From assembly GCA_964513155.1 (NCBI GenBank), contig CAZEMA010000096.1:1-9583 (forward strand): a stretch of DNA of 9,583 nucleotides, written 5' to 3'. The position numbers and the translations under genes were made by a program. The notes below the pieces were generated by a model. The model ran no database searches. It was not told where the DNA came from and worked only from the letters and a program-made list of their open reading frames with translations. Every line of letters starts with the position of its first letter. Positions within the stretch are counted from its first letter, which is position 1. Shown here in pieces: positions 1 through 6,457 of the stretch. The stretch is from DATEAV01 sp964513155. GTDB taxonomy: Bacteria; Chloroflexota; Anaerolineae; Anaerolineales; E44-bin32.

Positions 1-55
1 CGGGGCTCTGTGCTGTCGGGGAATCCACGGGCCGCCGGGGACGGCGGCCCGCACA
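1..55. repeat. 55-bp hairpin repeat, copy 1 (cut by window edge)
   Basis: This stretch is identical, base for base, to 121-175. It contains a perfect 10-bp inverted repeat (28-37 with 42-51, loop GGGA). A further TGTG (9-12) can pair with CACA (52-55), leaving a 14-nt bulge on one side. The left end is probably truncated by the window, because copy 2 is preceded by bases that form a second hairpin with its first five bases. It looks like a structured non-coding repeat of the REP/BIME kind, but I cannot assign a family. Confidence 0.75.
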
Positions 56-105
56 GGAGGATTCACGAGTCCTCAATCCCCCTGGACGATACCCGCTCCT
101 TGCTC

Positions 106-175
106 CCCCGCCGTCCGCGGCGGGGCTCTGTGCTGTCGGGGAATCCACGGGCCGCCGGGGACGGCGGCCCGCACA
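106..175. repeat. 55-bp hairpin repeat, copy 2, with adjoining second hairpin
   Basis: Bases 121-175 repeat 1-55 exactly, 120 bp downstream. Copy 2 carries the same 10-bp stem (148-157 with 162-171, loop GGGA). Just upstream, CCCCGCCG (106-113) pairs perfectly with CGGCGGGG (118-125) around a TCCG loop, so the unit appears to hold two strong GC hairpins joined by about 22 nt. The 65 bp separating the copies (56-120) is not repeated, apart from possibly this left arm. Exact identity over 55 bp suggests recent duplication or active homogenisation. Confidence 0.75.
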
Positions 176-230
176 CGAAGACGGATGCGGTGGACCAGGC
201 GCTCAGGCGATGGCCAGCCGGGGGATTCGG

Positions 231-244
231 CTTGCGGCCGCAAG
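231..244. repeat. 14-bp perfect palindrome
   Basis: The sequence CTTGCGGCCGCAAG is its own reverse complement. It stands alone in the non-coding stretch 176-394, where I otherwise see only the two hairpins near the SIS gene end. It could be a dimeric protein-binding site or a chance feature of GC-rich DNA. No gene start lies next to it. Confidence 0.35.
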
Positions 245-321
245 ACCGGGTTGGGGGCTTTGAAGACGGCGTGGCGAAGTGCGAGGCTCGGGAAGGCGAC
301 GGGGCTTCCAAGCCGGATGCG

Positions 322-362
322 AAAAGGGCCTTGCAGCGGCGTAGCCGATGCGGGGCCCTTTT
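322..362 (-). terminator. Candidate terminator hairpin downstream of the SIS gene
   Basis: AAAAGGGCC (322-330) pairs perfectly with GGCCCTTTT (354-362). The 23-nt loop contains its own CGGC/GCCG mini-hairpin (337-340 with 344-347). Read on the minus strand the stem ends in TTTT about 33 nt beyond the SIS gene stop codon, as expected of an intrinsic terminator. The T run is inside the stem on both strands, so it could act in either direction. The large loop and short T run keep confidence moderate. Confidence 0.5.
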
Positions 363-373
363 GGCGACGGCTT

Positions 374-394
374 GCCCAACAGAGTGGGTTGGGC
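374..394 (-). terminator. Hairpin directly after the SIS gene stop codon
   Basis: GCCCAAC (374-380) pairs with GTTGGGC (388-394) around a 7-nt loop, starting at the base next to the TAG stop (395-397). No T tract follows on the minus strand, so by itself it is a poor intrinsic terminator. Together with the stronger 322-362 hairpin it may form a tandem terminator or protect the 3' end of the mRNA. Confidence 0.4.
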
Positions 395-1432
395 CTAGCG
401 CGTGACGGTCACTTTCTTGAGGCCGCGCGGCTTGTCGGGATCGAGGCCGCGCGCCTGCGCCAGGTGGGAGGCCAGGAGCTGCCCGGGGATGACGGTGACC
501 AGGGGCGAGGTCCACTCGGCGGGGACCACGGGCAGGCGCAGCGGCACGTCCGATTGGCGGAGGCTCGCCTCCTGATCGGACACGGCGAGAATCGAGGCGC
601 CACGGCTTCGCAGGGTGGGGATGAACTCGGCCAGGTTATCGGAAACCGCGCCGGACGGCGCCAGCATGATGGCCAGGAAGCCCGCCTCGACCAAGGCGAC
701 GGGCCCGTGCAGGAAGTCGGCCGGCGAGTACGGCTCGGCGGCCAGATAGCATGTCTCTTTGAGCTTGAGGGCGACCTCGAAGGCGGTGCCGTAGTTGTAG
801 CCACGCCCGAGCACGACGCAGTGCTGGACTTCCCGGTAGCGCTCGCTGGCGGCGATGATGGCGGGCTCCAATTCCAACGCCCGGCGCATCCATTCAGGGA
901 GAGCCGCCAGGTCCCTCAACAGGTCGTCGCGTTCAAGCCAGCGTGCGACCAGGAGGCCCAGCGCCGCCAGTTGGCTGGTGTAAGTCTTAGTGGCGGCGAC
1001 GCTTCGCTCCAGGCCGGCATGCGTCTCGATGAGGTAGTCGGCCTGCATGGCCAGGGGCGAATCGGGGGAGTTGGTGATGGCCAGGGTTGGCACGCCTTGC
1101 TGGCGGGCCTCCGCCAGAACCGCAACGATGTCCTCCGATTGGCCAGACTGGGAGATGCCGATGACGAGGGCGTCCCGCAGGCGGGGCGGCTGACGGTACA
1201 GCGTGAAGAGGGAAGGTGTGGCCAGAGCCACTTGGAGGCGAAGCAGGCTGCCGAACGCGTACTGGCCGTAGCGGGCGGCGTTGTCGGAGCTCCCTCTGGC
1301 GGCGATGACCACGTAGCGGGGGTCGCGCTTGCGCAGCTCCGCGGCGAGCTTCCGCACCCGCTCTTGCTCAGCTGCCAGGAGCCCCTCAACGACCGCCGGC
1401 TGCTCGTGGACCTCGTCCTGCATGACGCTCAT
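395..1432 (-). CDS. Two-SIS-domain sugar-phosphate isomerase/deaminase (GlmS isomerase-like)
   Basis: The 345-residue product matches the isomerase half of glucosamine-6-phosphate synthase without the N-terminal glutaminase domain, the layout of stand-alone SIS proteins such as NagB-II/GlmD-type deaminases and AgaS. SIS 1 spans roughly 38-165, with sugar-phosphate-binding ARGSS (45-49) and SQSGQS (94-99), followed by SVAATKTYT (144-152). SIS 2 spans roughly 200-335, with FLHGP (240-244; His242 at the GlmS ring-opening histidine position). The C-terminal DKPRGLKKVTV matches the GlmS active-site tail. The expected role is cytosolic conversion between fructose-6-P and glucosamine-6-P, or deamination or isomerisation of a related aminosugar or fructosamine phosphate; the exact substrate cannot be read from sequence. 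I chose ATG 1430-1432 because GGGGAG lies 6 nt upstream; an upstream ATG at 1478-1480 lies on the -10 box and would add 16 unsupported residues. It is monocistronic within the window. Confidence 0.88.
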   Translation of the reverse strand: MSVMQDEVHEQPAVVEGLLAAEQERVRKLAAELRKRDPRYVVIAARGSSDNAARYGQYAFGSLLRLQVALATPSLFTLYRQPPRLRDALVIGISQSGQSEDIVAVLAEARQQGVPTLAITNSPDSPLAMQADYLIETHAGLERSVAATKTYTSQLAALGLLVARWLERDDLLRDLAALPEWMRRALELEPAIIAASERYREVQHCVVLGRGYNYGTAFEVALKLKETCYLAAEPYSPADFLHGPVALVEAGFLAIMLAPSGAVSDNLAEFIPTLRSRGASILAVSDQEASLRQSDVPLRLPVVPAEWTSPLVTVIPGQLLASHLAQARGLDPDKPRGLKKVTVTR

Positions 1433-1478
1433 GACACTCTCCCCGGTGAACCATGTTGGGTGAAGGCGGACCAGTCCC

Positions 1479-1484
1479 ATTATA
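1479..1484 (-). promoter_or_regulatory. -10 box of the SIS gene promoter
   Basis: The minus strand reads TATAAT, a perfect sigma-70-type -10 hexamer, placed to give a leader of about 40 nt that includes the GGGGAG ribosome-binding site (1439-1444). No good -35 is obvious at 16-18 bp; the sequence there is CTTC-rich. AGCAG/CTGCT (1489-1499) forms an interrupted palindrome just upstream of the -10 and could be an operator, but it is short. Confidence 0.55.
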
Positions 1485-1804
1485 GACTAGCAGGCTGCTG
1501 AAGAAGGCCACCGCAAGAAGAGAAGCAGGCATATGTGGGGGTGGTCAGCATGGTCTGCGTGAGTTGGCCCTGGAGAGGTTGACTGCCCAGCGACGGCCGT
1601 GAAAGGGATGAGCCGTCCGGTACGGTTCTCTTCTCCGGGCAAGGTGGCTCTTCATCACGCTTCTAGGCTGACTACGTGTCCGCTTCCCTGGACGACCGAG
1701 TCGCGGCGCCGGCGATCGCTGGTTCGAGGCTCCCCGGAGGCATCTGCAAGCCCCTTCATGTTCCAAGGCCTACTTATGTCATGGATTCGCGGGAACATGC
1801 CCTG
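1485..1804. other. Divergent intergenic region, no convincing gene
   Basis: About 390 bp separate the divergent SIS and thrC starts, and apart from the promoters at each end I find no supported coding sequence. The stretch holds the interrupted palindrome AGCAGGCTGCT (1489-1499), the 8-bp palindrome ACGGCCGT (1593-1600) and a hairpin at 1610-1628. The motif CAGGCTGCTGAAGAAGG near 1491 resembles ends seen on some insertion sequences, but no partner end or transposase fragment is visible. It may be decayed mobile DNA; this is inference only. Confidence 0.4.
1610..1628 (+). other. Hairpin resembling group II intron domain V arms
   Basis: GAGCCGT (1610-1616) pairs with ACGGTTC (1622-1628), including one G-U pair, around a 5-nt loop. 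Group II intron domain V typically begins GAGCCG and ends CGGTTC, but is about 34 nt long with a GAAA-capped inner helix. Here that inner part is absent. It could be a decayed intron remnant or coincidence; there is no reverse transcriptase nearby. Confidence 0.2.
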
Positions 1805-1813
1805 TGCTATACT
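1805..1813 (+). promoter_or_regulatory. Extended -10 promoter of thrC, near-leaderless
   Basis: TGC followed by TATACT is an extended -10 element ending 9 nt before the thrC ATG (1823). A start site 6-8 nt downstream of the box would fall at about 1820-1821, leaving only 2-3 nt of leader. No Shine-Dalgarno precedes the ATG (CTTTCCGAG). The best -35 is a weak TTCGCG (1786-1791) at 16-bp spacing, consistent with reliance on the extended -10. Confidence 0.55.
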
Positions 1814-1822
1814 CTTTCCGAG

Positions 1823-2980
1823 ATGTCCGCTTTCGTCCGTCTTACCTGCCCTGAGTGTGGCAGGGCCTTCGAGGTCAACGGGCTGCGGACCGTCTGCCAA
1901 ACCTGTGATTCTCCCCTGCTGGCAGGGTATGACCTAGCGGACCTGAGCCGGCGGCTCGATCGGGAGCAGATATCTCTCCGTCCTTCAGGCCTGTGGCGAT
2001 GGGCGGAACTCCTGCCCGTCCAGGACCCGGCCTGGAGGCTGACACTGGGCGAAGGCGATACGCCCTTGCTTCGGGCAGGCAGGACCGGCCAGGCGTTGGG
2101 GCTGCGGAAGCTCCTGGTCAAGGATGAGGGGCTCAACCCGACGGGCAGCTTCAAGGCTCGCGGTCTGGCCGTGGCGGTGAGCCGTGCGGCGGAGTTGGGC
2201 GCCCGCGAATTCGTGATCCCCACTGCTGGCAATGCGGGCGGGGCGCTGGCGGCCTACGCGGCTCGGGCGAGCCTGGCGGCGCATGTGTACATGCCGGCCG
2301 ACGCGCCGCCGGCGAACCGGGCCGAGGTGCTCGCCGCCGGGGCGGACCTGCATCTCGTCGACGGGCTGATCGACCTGGCGGCGCGGCAAGCGGCCGAAGC
2401 CGCCCGGCGGGAGGGCTGGTTCGACGTCTCGACCTTCAGAGAGCCCTTCCGGGTCGAGGGCAAGAAGACGATTGGGTTGGAGATCGTCGAAGCCTTGGAC
2501 TGGTCGCTGCCCGATGTCATCCTGTGCCCGACGGGCGGTGGGACGAGCCTCGTCGGCCTGTGGAAAGCCTTCAACGAGCTAGCCGCGCTGGGCTGGACCG
2601 ACGGCAAGATGCCCAGGCTGGTCTGTGTGCAGGCCGTCGGGTGTGCGCCCGTCGTCCGGGCTCTGGAGTCGGGAGCCGAACGGGTAGAGGCCTGGCCGCA
2701 AGCGGCCACCAATGCCCATGGCTTGCGAGTGCCTCGGCCGTATTCCGACCGCTTGATTCTGCGGGCCGTACGCCAGAGCCGTGGCACGGGAGTTGCTGTC
2801 TCGGAGAGTGAGATCAGGCAGGCTCAGGCCGACCTGGCACAGCAGGAGGGGATTCTGGCTTGCCTGGAAGGGGCCAGTGCACTCGCCGGCCTGCGCCGAT
2901 TGCGGCACGCCGGCTGGGTGGACGAGGATGAGCGAATCGTTCTTCTGATCACCGGAAGCGGGTTGAAACAGCTCCTATGA
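1823..2980 (+). CDS. thrC: Threonine synthase
   Basis: The 385-residue PLP-dependent (fold type II) enzyme is expected to convert O-phospho-L-homoserine to L-threonine in the cytosol. A zinc-ribbon-like N-terminus carries CPEC (Cys9, Cys12) and CQTC (Cys25, Cys28), as in many archaeal and Chloroflexota-type threonine synthases. PLP-binding lysine is Lys111 in NPTGSFKARG, the glycine-rich phosphate cup is PTGGGT, and the C-terminus has the ITGSGLK motif. Length is normal for the short class. The frame is open back to 1676, but upstream Met codons lack support; ATG 1823 starts where the zinc ribbon begins and sits just after an extended -10, so translation is probably leaderless. Its TGA overlaps the ATG of the histidine kinase (ATGA), so the two should be cotranscribed and translationally coupled. 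Other fold-type-II enzymes such as cysteate synthase are a less likely alternative. Confidence 0.87.
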   Translation: MSAFVRLTCPECGRAFEVNGLRTVCQTCDSPLLAGYDLADLSRRLDREQISLRPSGLWRWAELLPVQDPAWRLTLGEGDTPLLRAGRTGQALGLRKLLVKDEGLNPTGSFKARGLAVAVSRAAELGAREFVIPTAGNAGGALAAYAARASLAAHVYMPADAPPANRAEVLAAGADLHLVDGLIDLAARQAAEAARREGWFDVSTFREPFRVEGKKTIGLEIVEALDWSLPDVILCPTGGGTSLVGLWKAFNELAALGWTDGKMPRLVCVQAVGCAPVVRALESGAERVEAWPQAATNAHGLRVPRPYSDRLILRAVRQSRGTGVAVSESEIRQAQADLAQQEGILACLEGASALAGLRRLRHAGWVDEDERIVLLITGSGLKQLL

Positions 2981-5559
2981 CTGGCAACGTGCAGCCCACC
3001 GATCGTTCTCGAGCCCTCTTGGACCTGCTCTACCGCACGAGCCGCGAACTGGCGGTTCAGCTCGACCTTCGGCGACTTCTTCAACACATCCTGCAGCTGA
3101 CCCTGGAAACCATCGGCGTCTCCAGCGGCAGCATTCTCGTGCTGGATGAGAAGGGGCAGGCCATCGAAGGGGCCCTGGCTCATGACGGCCAGGTCCATGA
3201 CCACACCGCTACCCAGCTGGCCGATACCTTCGAACGTGGGCTGGCAGGGTGGGTAGTGGAGAATCGCCAGGCCGTCTTGATCCCGCGCACCCAGGAGGAT
3301 CCTCGCTGGCTGCGCCGATCGGGGCCGGACGGCGAATCCGAGACGCGCTCCGCCGTCAGTGTCCCGCTGATCGCCCGCGACCGCGTGGTAGGCGTGCTCA
3401 CGCTCGGCCATCCCGCCGCCGATCACTTCAGCCAGGACGACCTGGCCTTGCTCGAGGCCATCGCCGACCAGGCCGGGATCGCGGTCGAGAACGCCCGCCT
3501 GTTTGCGGCGGAGCAAAACCGCCGCCGGTTTGCCTCGACCTTGCAGGAGATCGCCCGGACGATCAGCGCCAACCTGGACCCGGACCAGGTCTTTCCCCAG
3601 GTCCTGGAGCAGCTCGAGCGAGTGATTGAATTCGACAGCGCCAGCATCTTTGTGCGGGATCATGACCAGCTGCGGCTTGTAGCCCAACGCGGCTTCCGGC
3701 AGGATGATCGGTTCCTCAGCCTGACGGTCCCCTACGACCCCGGCGTGCTGGTGGGCAGGGTGCTGTCGACCGGCAAGCCGCTGGTCCTCGCCGACGTGCA
3801 GCAGGACAAGGGATGGGTGAAGGCCGAGCAGTTGCCGGAGACGATGGACATCCATGGCTGGATTGGAGTGCCCCTCTTGGTGCGTGACCGAGGCGTGGGC
3901 GTCCTGAGCGTCGACAGCAAGCGGGTGGGTGCCTACGGCCCGGCGGAGCTCGAGATGGTCTCAGCCTTCGCCGATCAGGCGGCCGCGGCTGTTGCCAATG
4001 CCCAGCTGTTCGACGAAAGCCAGCGCCGGATGCAGGCCATGATTGCCCTGGCCGAAACGGCCCGCGTGGTGACCGGCAGCCTCAACCTGGACGACGTGCT
4101 GGAAAGGATTCTCGATCAGACCATGAAGAGCCTGCGGCTGGAAGCGGCCTCGTTGGCTCTGGTTGATGAGAAGAGCGGGGAGACCGAGTTCAAGCTGGCG
4201 CGCGGCAGCGGGGCAGAGGGGGTAGTGGGCCTCCGATTGCAGAAGGGGCAGGGGCTGGTCGGGTGGGTCGTCGAGCATGAGGAGCCTCTGGTCGTCGGCG
4301 ACGTCCGGTCCGATCCCCGGTTCTGTCCGGACGTCGACGAGCGGACCGGTTTCGCCACCAGCGCCCTGGCTTGCGCCCCCATCCGGGTCCAGGACGTCAC
4401 CATCGGCGCGCTGGAGGCGATCAACCCGGAGACGGTGGAGTTCCAGCCGGACCAGATCGAGCTGCTGACGGGCATCGCCCGCTTGGCGGGGACGGCCATC
4501 TCCCATGCCCGGCTGTTCTCGGAGACCCAGGCCGCCCGGCTGCTTTACGCCGGACTGTTTGAAGACAGCATCGACCCGATCCTGATCTCCGACCTGAAGG
4601 GCATGATCACTGAGGCCAACCATCGGGCCGAGACCTTCCTCGGCTATCCCCGGGTGGAGTTGCTCGGGCGCTCGGTCCTCACCCTCCACGTTCCAGACAA
4701 TCCAGATCGCTTGCCGGAGGACTTGGGCACGCTGGCGGCCGGTCAGACCCTGGCCTATGACGGTCGAGCCACGCACCGCCAGGGACAGCCCTTGCCGATT
4801 GAGGTGCACATCAAGCGCATCGACATCGGTCCCAATCCGTTTCTACAGTGGATCCTGAGGGACATCTCCGAGCGCCAGGCGCTCGACGAGTTGCGGGCGG
4901 ACCTGACCTCGATGATCTTCCACGATCTGCGTTCGCCCCTAGGGAACATTATCTCCAGCCTGGAAGTCCTCCAGACCACGCTGCCCAAAGAGGAGGAGGC
5001 GGCGCGGTCGGTGCTCTCGATCGCCCTGCGTTCCAGCCGAAGGCTGCTGCGGCTCGTGGAGTCTCTTCTTGACCTGGGGCAGCTGGAGGCGGGCCAGGCC
5101 GTTCTGCATAAGGCCTTGAGCCCGATCAACGCCTTGTTGGTCGAGGCCGTCGAAGAGGTCCTGCCCATCGCCGAGGCCAAGGGCCATGTCGTGCAGTTTG
5201 AATTGGCGTCCAACCTTCCGACCGTGACCATGGATGTGGACATGATCCGGAGGGTCATCATCAACCTGCTGGAGAACGCCATCAAATACACCCGGGCAGA
5301 AGGCCGGATTGTGGTCATGGCTCGGAGAGACGAGGCGAAGGTACTGGTCGGCGTCAAGGACAACGGGCCGGGGATCGCACCGCACGATCAGCAGCGCATC
5401 TTCGAGCGCTTCACCCGGGTCCATCGGACAGGGCCGACCAAGGGTCTGGGCCTCGGCCTGGCCTTCTGCCGCCTGGCGGTCGAGGCCCATGGCGGGCGTG
5501 TCTGGGTCGAGAGTGAGCTGGGCAAAGGGGCGACCTTCTACTTCACGCTCCCGGTATAA
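2977..5559 (+). CDS. Soluble sensor histidine kinase, GAF-GAF-GAF-PAS-HisKA-HATPase
   Basis: An 860-residue protein with no signal peptide or membrane segment, so a cytosolic sensor. Three GAF domains follow one another (about 20-175, 190-345 and 355-515), linked by similar helices ending NARLF, NAQLF and HARLF, which suggests internal duplication. A PAS domain (about 522-635) has the usual DISERQ exit. The HisKA H-box is MIFHDLRSPL with phospho-acceptor His649. The ATPase domain shows the N-box INLLENAIKYT (Asn763, Asn767), G1 box DNGPGI (795-800), F-box IFERF and G2 box GLGLGLAF, so it looks catalytically intact. It should autophosphorylate and pass phosphate to a response regulator, but none is in this window. 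The GAF ligand cannot be predicted; no clear phytochrome chromophore cysteine or haem motif stands out. Its ATG lies within the thrC stop (4-nt overlap) with no Shine-Dalgarno, implying coupled translation. Confidence 0.92.
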   Translation: MTGNVQPTDRSRALLDLLYRTSRELAVQLDLRRLLQHILQLTLETIGVSSGSILVLDEKGQAIEGALAHDGQVHDHTATQLADTFERGLAGWVVENRQAVLIPRTQEDPRWLRRSGPDGESETRSAVSVPLIARDRVVGVLTLGHPAADHFSQDDLALLEAIADQAGIAVENARLFAAEQNRRRFASTLQEIARTISANLDPDQVFPQVLEQLERVIEFDSASIFVRDHDQLRLVAQRGFRQDDRFLSLTVPYDPGVLVGRVLSTGKPLVLADVQQDKGWVKAEQLPETMDIHGWIGVPLLVRDRGVGVLSVDSKRVGAYGPAELEMVSAFADQAAAAVANAQLFDESQRRMQAMIALAETARVVTGSLNLDDVLERILDQTMKSLRLEAASLALVDEKSGETEFKLARGSGAEGVVGLRLQKGQGLVGWVVEHEEPLVVGDVRSDPRFCPDVDERTGFATSALACAPIRVQDVTIGALEAINPETVEFQPDQIELLTGIARLAGTAISHARLFSETQAARLLYAGLFEDSIDPILISDLKGMITEANHRAETFLGYPRVELLGRSVLTLHVPDNPDRLPEDLGTLAAGQTLAYDGRATHRQGQPLPIEVHIKRIDIGPNPFLQWILRDISERQALDELRADLTSMIFHDLRSPLGNIISSLEVLQTTLPKEEEAARSVLSIALRSSRRLLRLVESLLDLGQLEAGQAVLHKALSPINALLVEAVEEVLPIAEAKGHVVQFELASNLPTVTMDVDMIRRVIINLLENAIKYTRAEGRIVVMARRDEAKVLVGVKDNGPGIAPHDQQRIFERFTRVHRTGPTKGLGLGLAFCRLAVEAHGGRVWVESELGKGATFYFTLPV

Positions 5560-5560
5560 T
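5555..5560 (+). promoter_or_regulatory. Possible internal -10 box before the MBL-fold gene
   Basis: A perfect TATAAT overlaps the TAA stop of the kinase, 31 nt before the next ATG (5592). It could give the downstream genes their own promoter. No -35 is recognisable at 16-18 bp and there is no TG extension, so it could equally be a by-product of the C-terminal valine and stop codons. Confidence 0.3.
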
Positions 5561-5591
5561 TGGCCCGTTCGCCTGCACCAGCGGGAACCCT

Positions 5592-6428
5592 ATGCGCGAA
5601 CTTGCCCCCGGCATCTTCCTAGAGAACAAGTACCCAGGCGTTCGAGTGGCCGCGGTAGCCAGCTCGAAAGGGCTGCTCCTGGTGGATTGCCCCACACGGG
5701 CCGAAGACGCCCGCGAGTGGGTGGCGACCCTCGCACCGCAAGGGCGGCCCCGCTACCTGGCGGTGCTCGATCATCACCCCGATCGCGTCCTGGGCGCACG
5801 CGGTTTCGACTTCCCCATCATCGCTCATGACCTGACGCGCCAGGCGATGCAGACCTGGCCGGACACGTTCAAGGGCAACTCGTCGCCCATCGGCGCCGAG
5901 GCCGATCGGCTGAAGCGCATCACCGGCGTGCGCAGGGCCATCCCTGAAGTGACCTTCGCCGACGAGATGAAGATCTTCCTCGGCGAACGCGAGGTCTACT
6001 TCCGGCACAAGCCGGGGCCAACGCCGGGCGCCATCTGGGTGGATGTCCCGCAGGCCAGGGTTGTCTTCATCGGTGATGCCGTCTCGGTCTCCGAGCCGCC
6101 CTACCTGGGTGAGGCGGACCTCGAGGCCTGGCTGGCGACCTTGGAGAGTCTCCGCCAGCGGGCGCTCGAGAGGGGTTCCTTGATTTCCGCTCACGACGGC
6201 CGAATCGGAACGGACGACATCCATGCCATGGCGCGCTTTCTGCGCAAGGTCCCGCCCCGACTGGAAAAGCTGCACGACAAGGGGAGGCCGCCCGAGGCGG
6301 CAGCCTCGCTGGCCCCGCGCCTGCTGGAGGGCTTCCGCCTCTCGTCGGCGCGGCGTGAGCAAGCGCTCCTCCGACTGCAGGCAGGGCTGGTGCGCCTGTA
6401 CAGCCGGACCTACGGAAAGTCGGGCTAG
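5592..6428 (+). CDS. Metallo-beta-lactamase-fold protein with degenerate metal site
   Basis: The 278-residue protein follows the MBL-fold order: an N-terminal strand pair with GLLLVDCP (27-34), a helix, the metal-motif loop LDHHPDRVLGA (59-69), FRHKPGPTPGAI (137-148), FIGDAVS (159-165) and SAHDG (199-203). Canonical HxHxDH reads here as D60-H-H62-P-D64-R65, so the first and last histidines of the motif are replaced. The histidine normally in the PGHTPG turn is Pro143. His62, Asp64, Asp162 and His201 remain. A two-metal hydrolase is therefore unlikely; it may bind one metal, use an altered set (His61, His139) or have lost catalysis. Substrate is unknown. The last 70 residues are helical and arginine-rich. 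The ATG is preceded by a weak GGGAA (5583-5587), 32 nt after the kinase stop, in line with operon membership or use of the TATAAT at 5555. Confidence 0.72.
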   Translation: MRELAPGIFLENKYPGVRVAAVASSKGLLLVDCPTRAEDAREWVATLAPQGRPRYLAVLDHHPDRVLGARGFDFPIIAHDLTRQAMQTWPDTFKGNSSPIGAEADRLKRITGVRRAIPEVTFADEMKIFLGEREVYFRHKPGPTPGAIWVDVPQARVVFIGDAVSVSEPPYLGEADLEAWLATLESLRQRALERGSLISAHDGRIGTDDIHAMARFLRKVPPRLEKLHDKGRPPEAAASLAPRLLEGFRLSSARREQALLRLQAGLVRLYSRTYGKSG

Positions 6429-6457
6429 CCTGGCGCATTCAGGCCCGGCAAACGGGC

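Noticed and set aside
1..175. CRISPR-like reading of the repeat-spacer-repeat pattern
   Set aside because: The repeat (at least 55 bp) and spacer (65 bp) are too long, only two copies are seen, the repeat holds a 10-bp stem with extra hairpin, and there are no cas genes.
176..394. Possible tRNA or small RNA gene before the SIS gene stop
   Set aside because: I looked for a cloverleaf or T-arm GTTCGA-type motif and found none; only a 14-bp palindrome and two terminator-like hairpins are supported.
10..405. 131-codon open frame crossing both 55-bp repeats
   Set aside because: The repeated peptide comes from the DNA repeat and its hairpins, the start is inside the repeat with no ribosome site, and it overlaps the SIS gene terminator and stop.
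185..1501. 438-codon plus-strand open frame antisense to the SIS gene
   Set aside because: It runs opposite a clear SIS-domain gene, its translation is low-complexity (G, R, Q rich) with no domain, and long antisense frames are expected at this GC content.
1676..1822. Upstream extension of thrC to the first start of the open frame
   Set aside because: The added residues have no conserved content, the extension crosses the promoter at 1805-1813, and the zinc-ribbon domain begins at ATG 1823.
2824..4809. Two long minus-strand open frames (2824-3855 and 3961-4809) opposite the kinase
   Set aside because: Both mirror the codon pattern of the histidine kinase, lack ribosome sites and show no family motifs.
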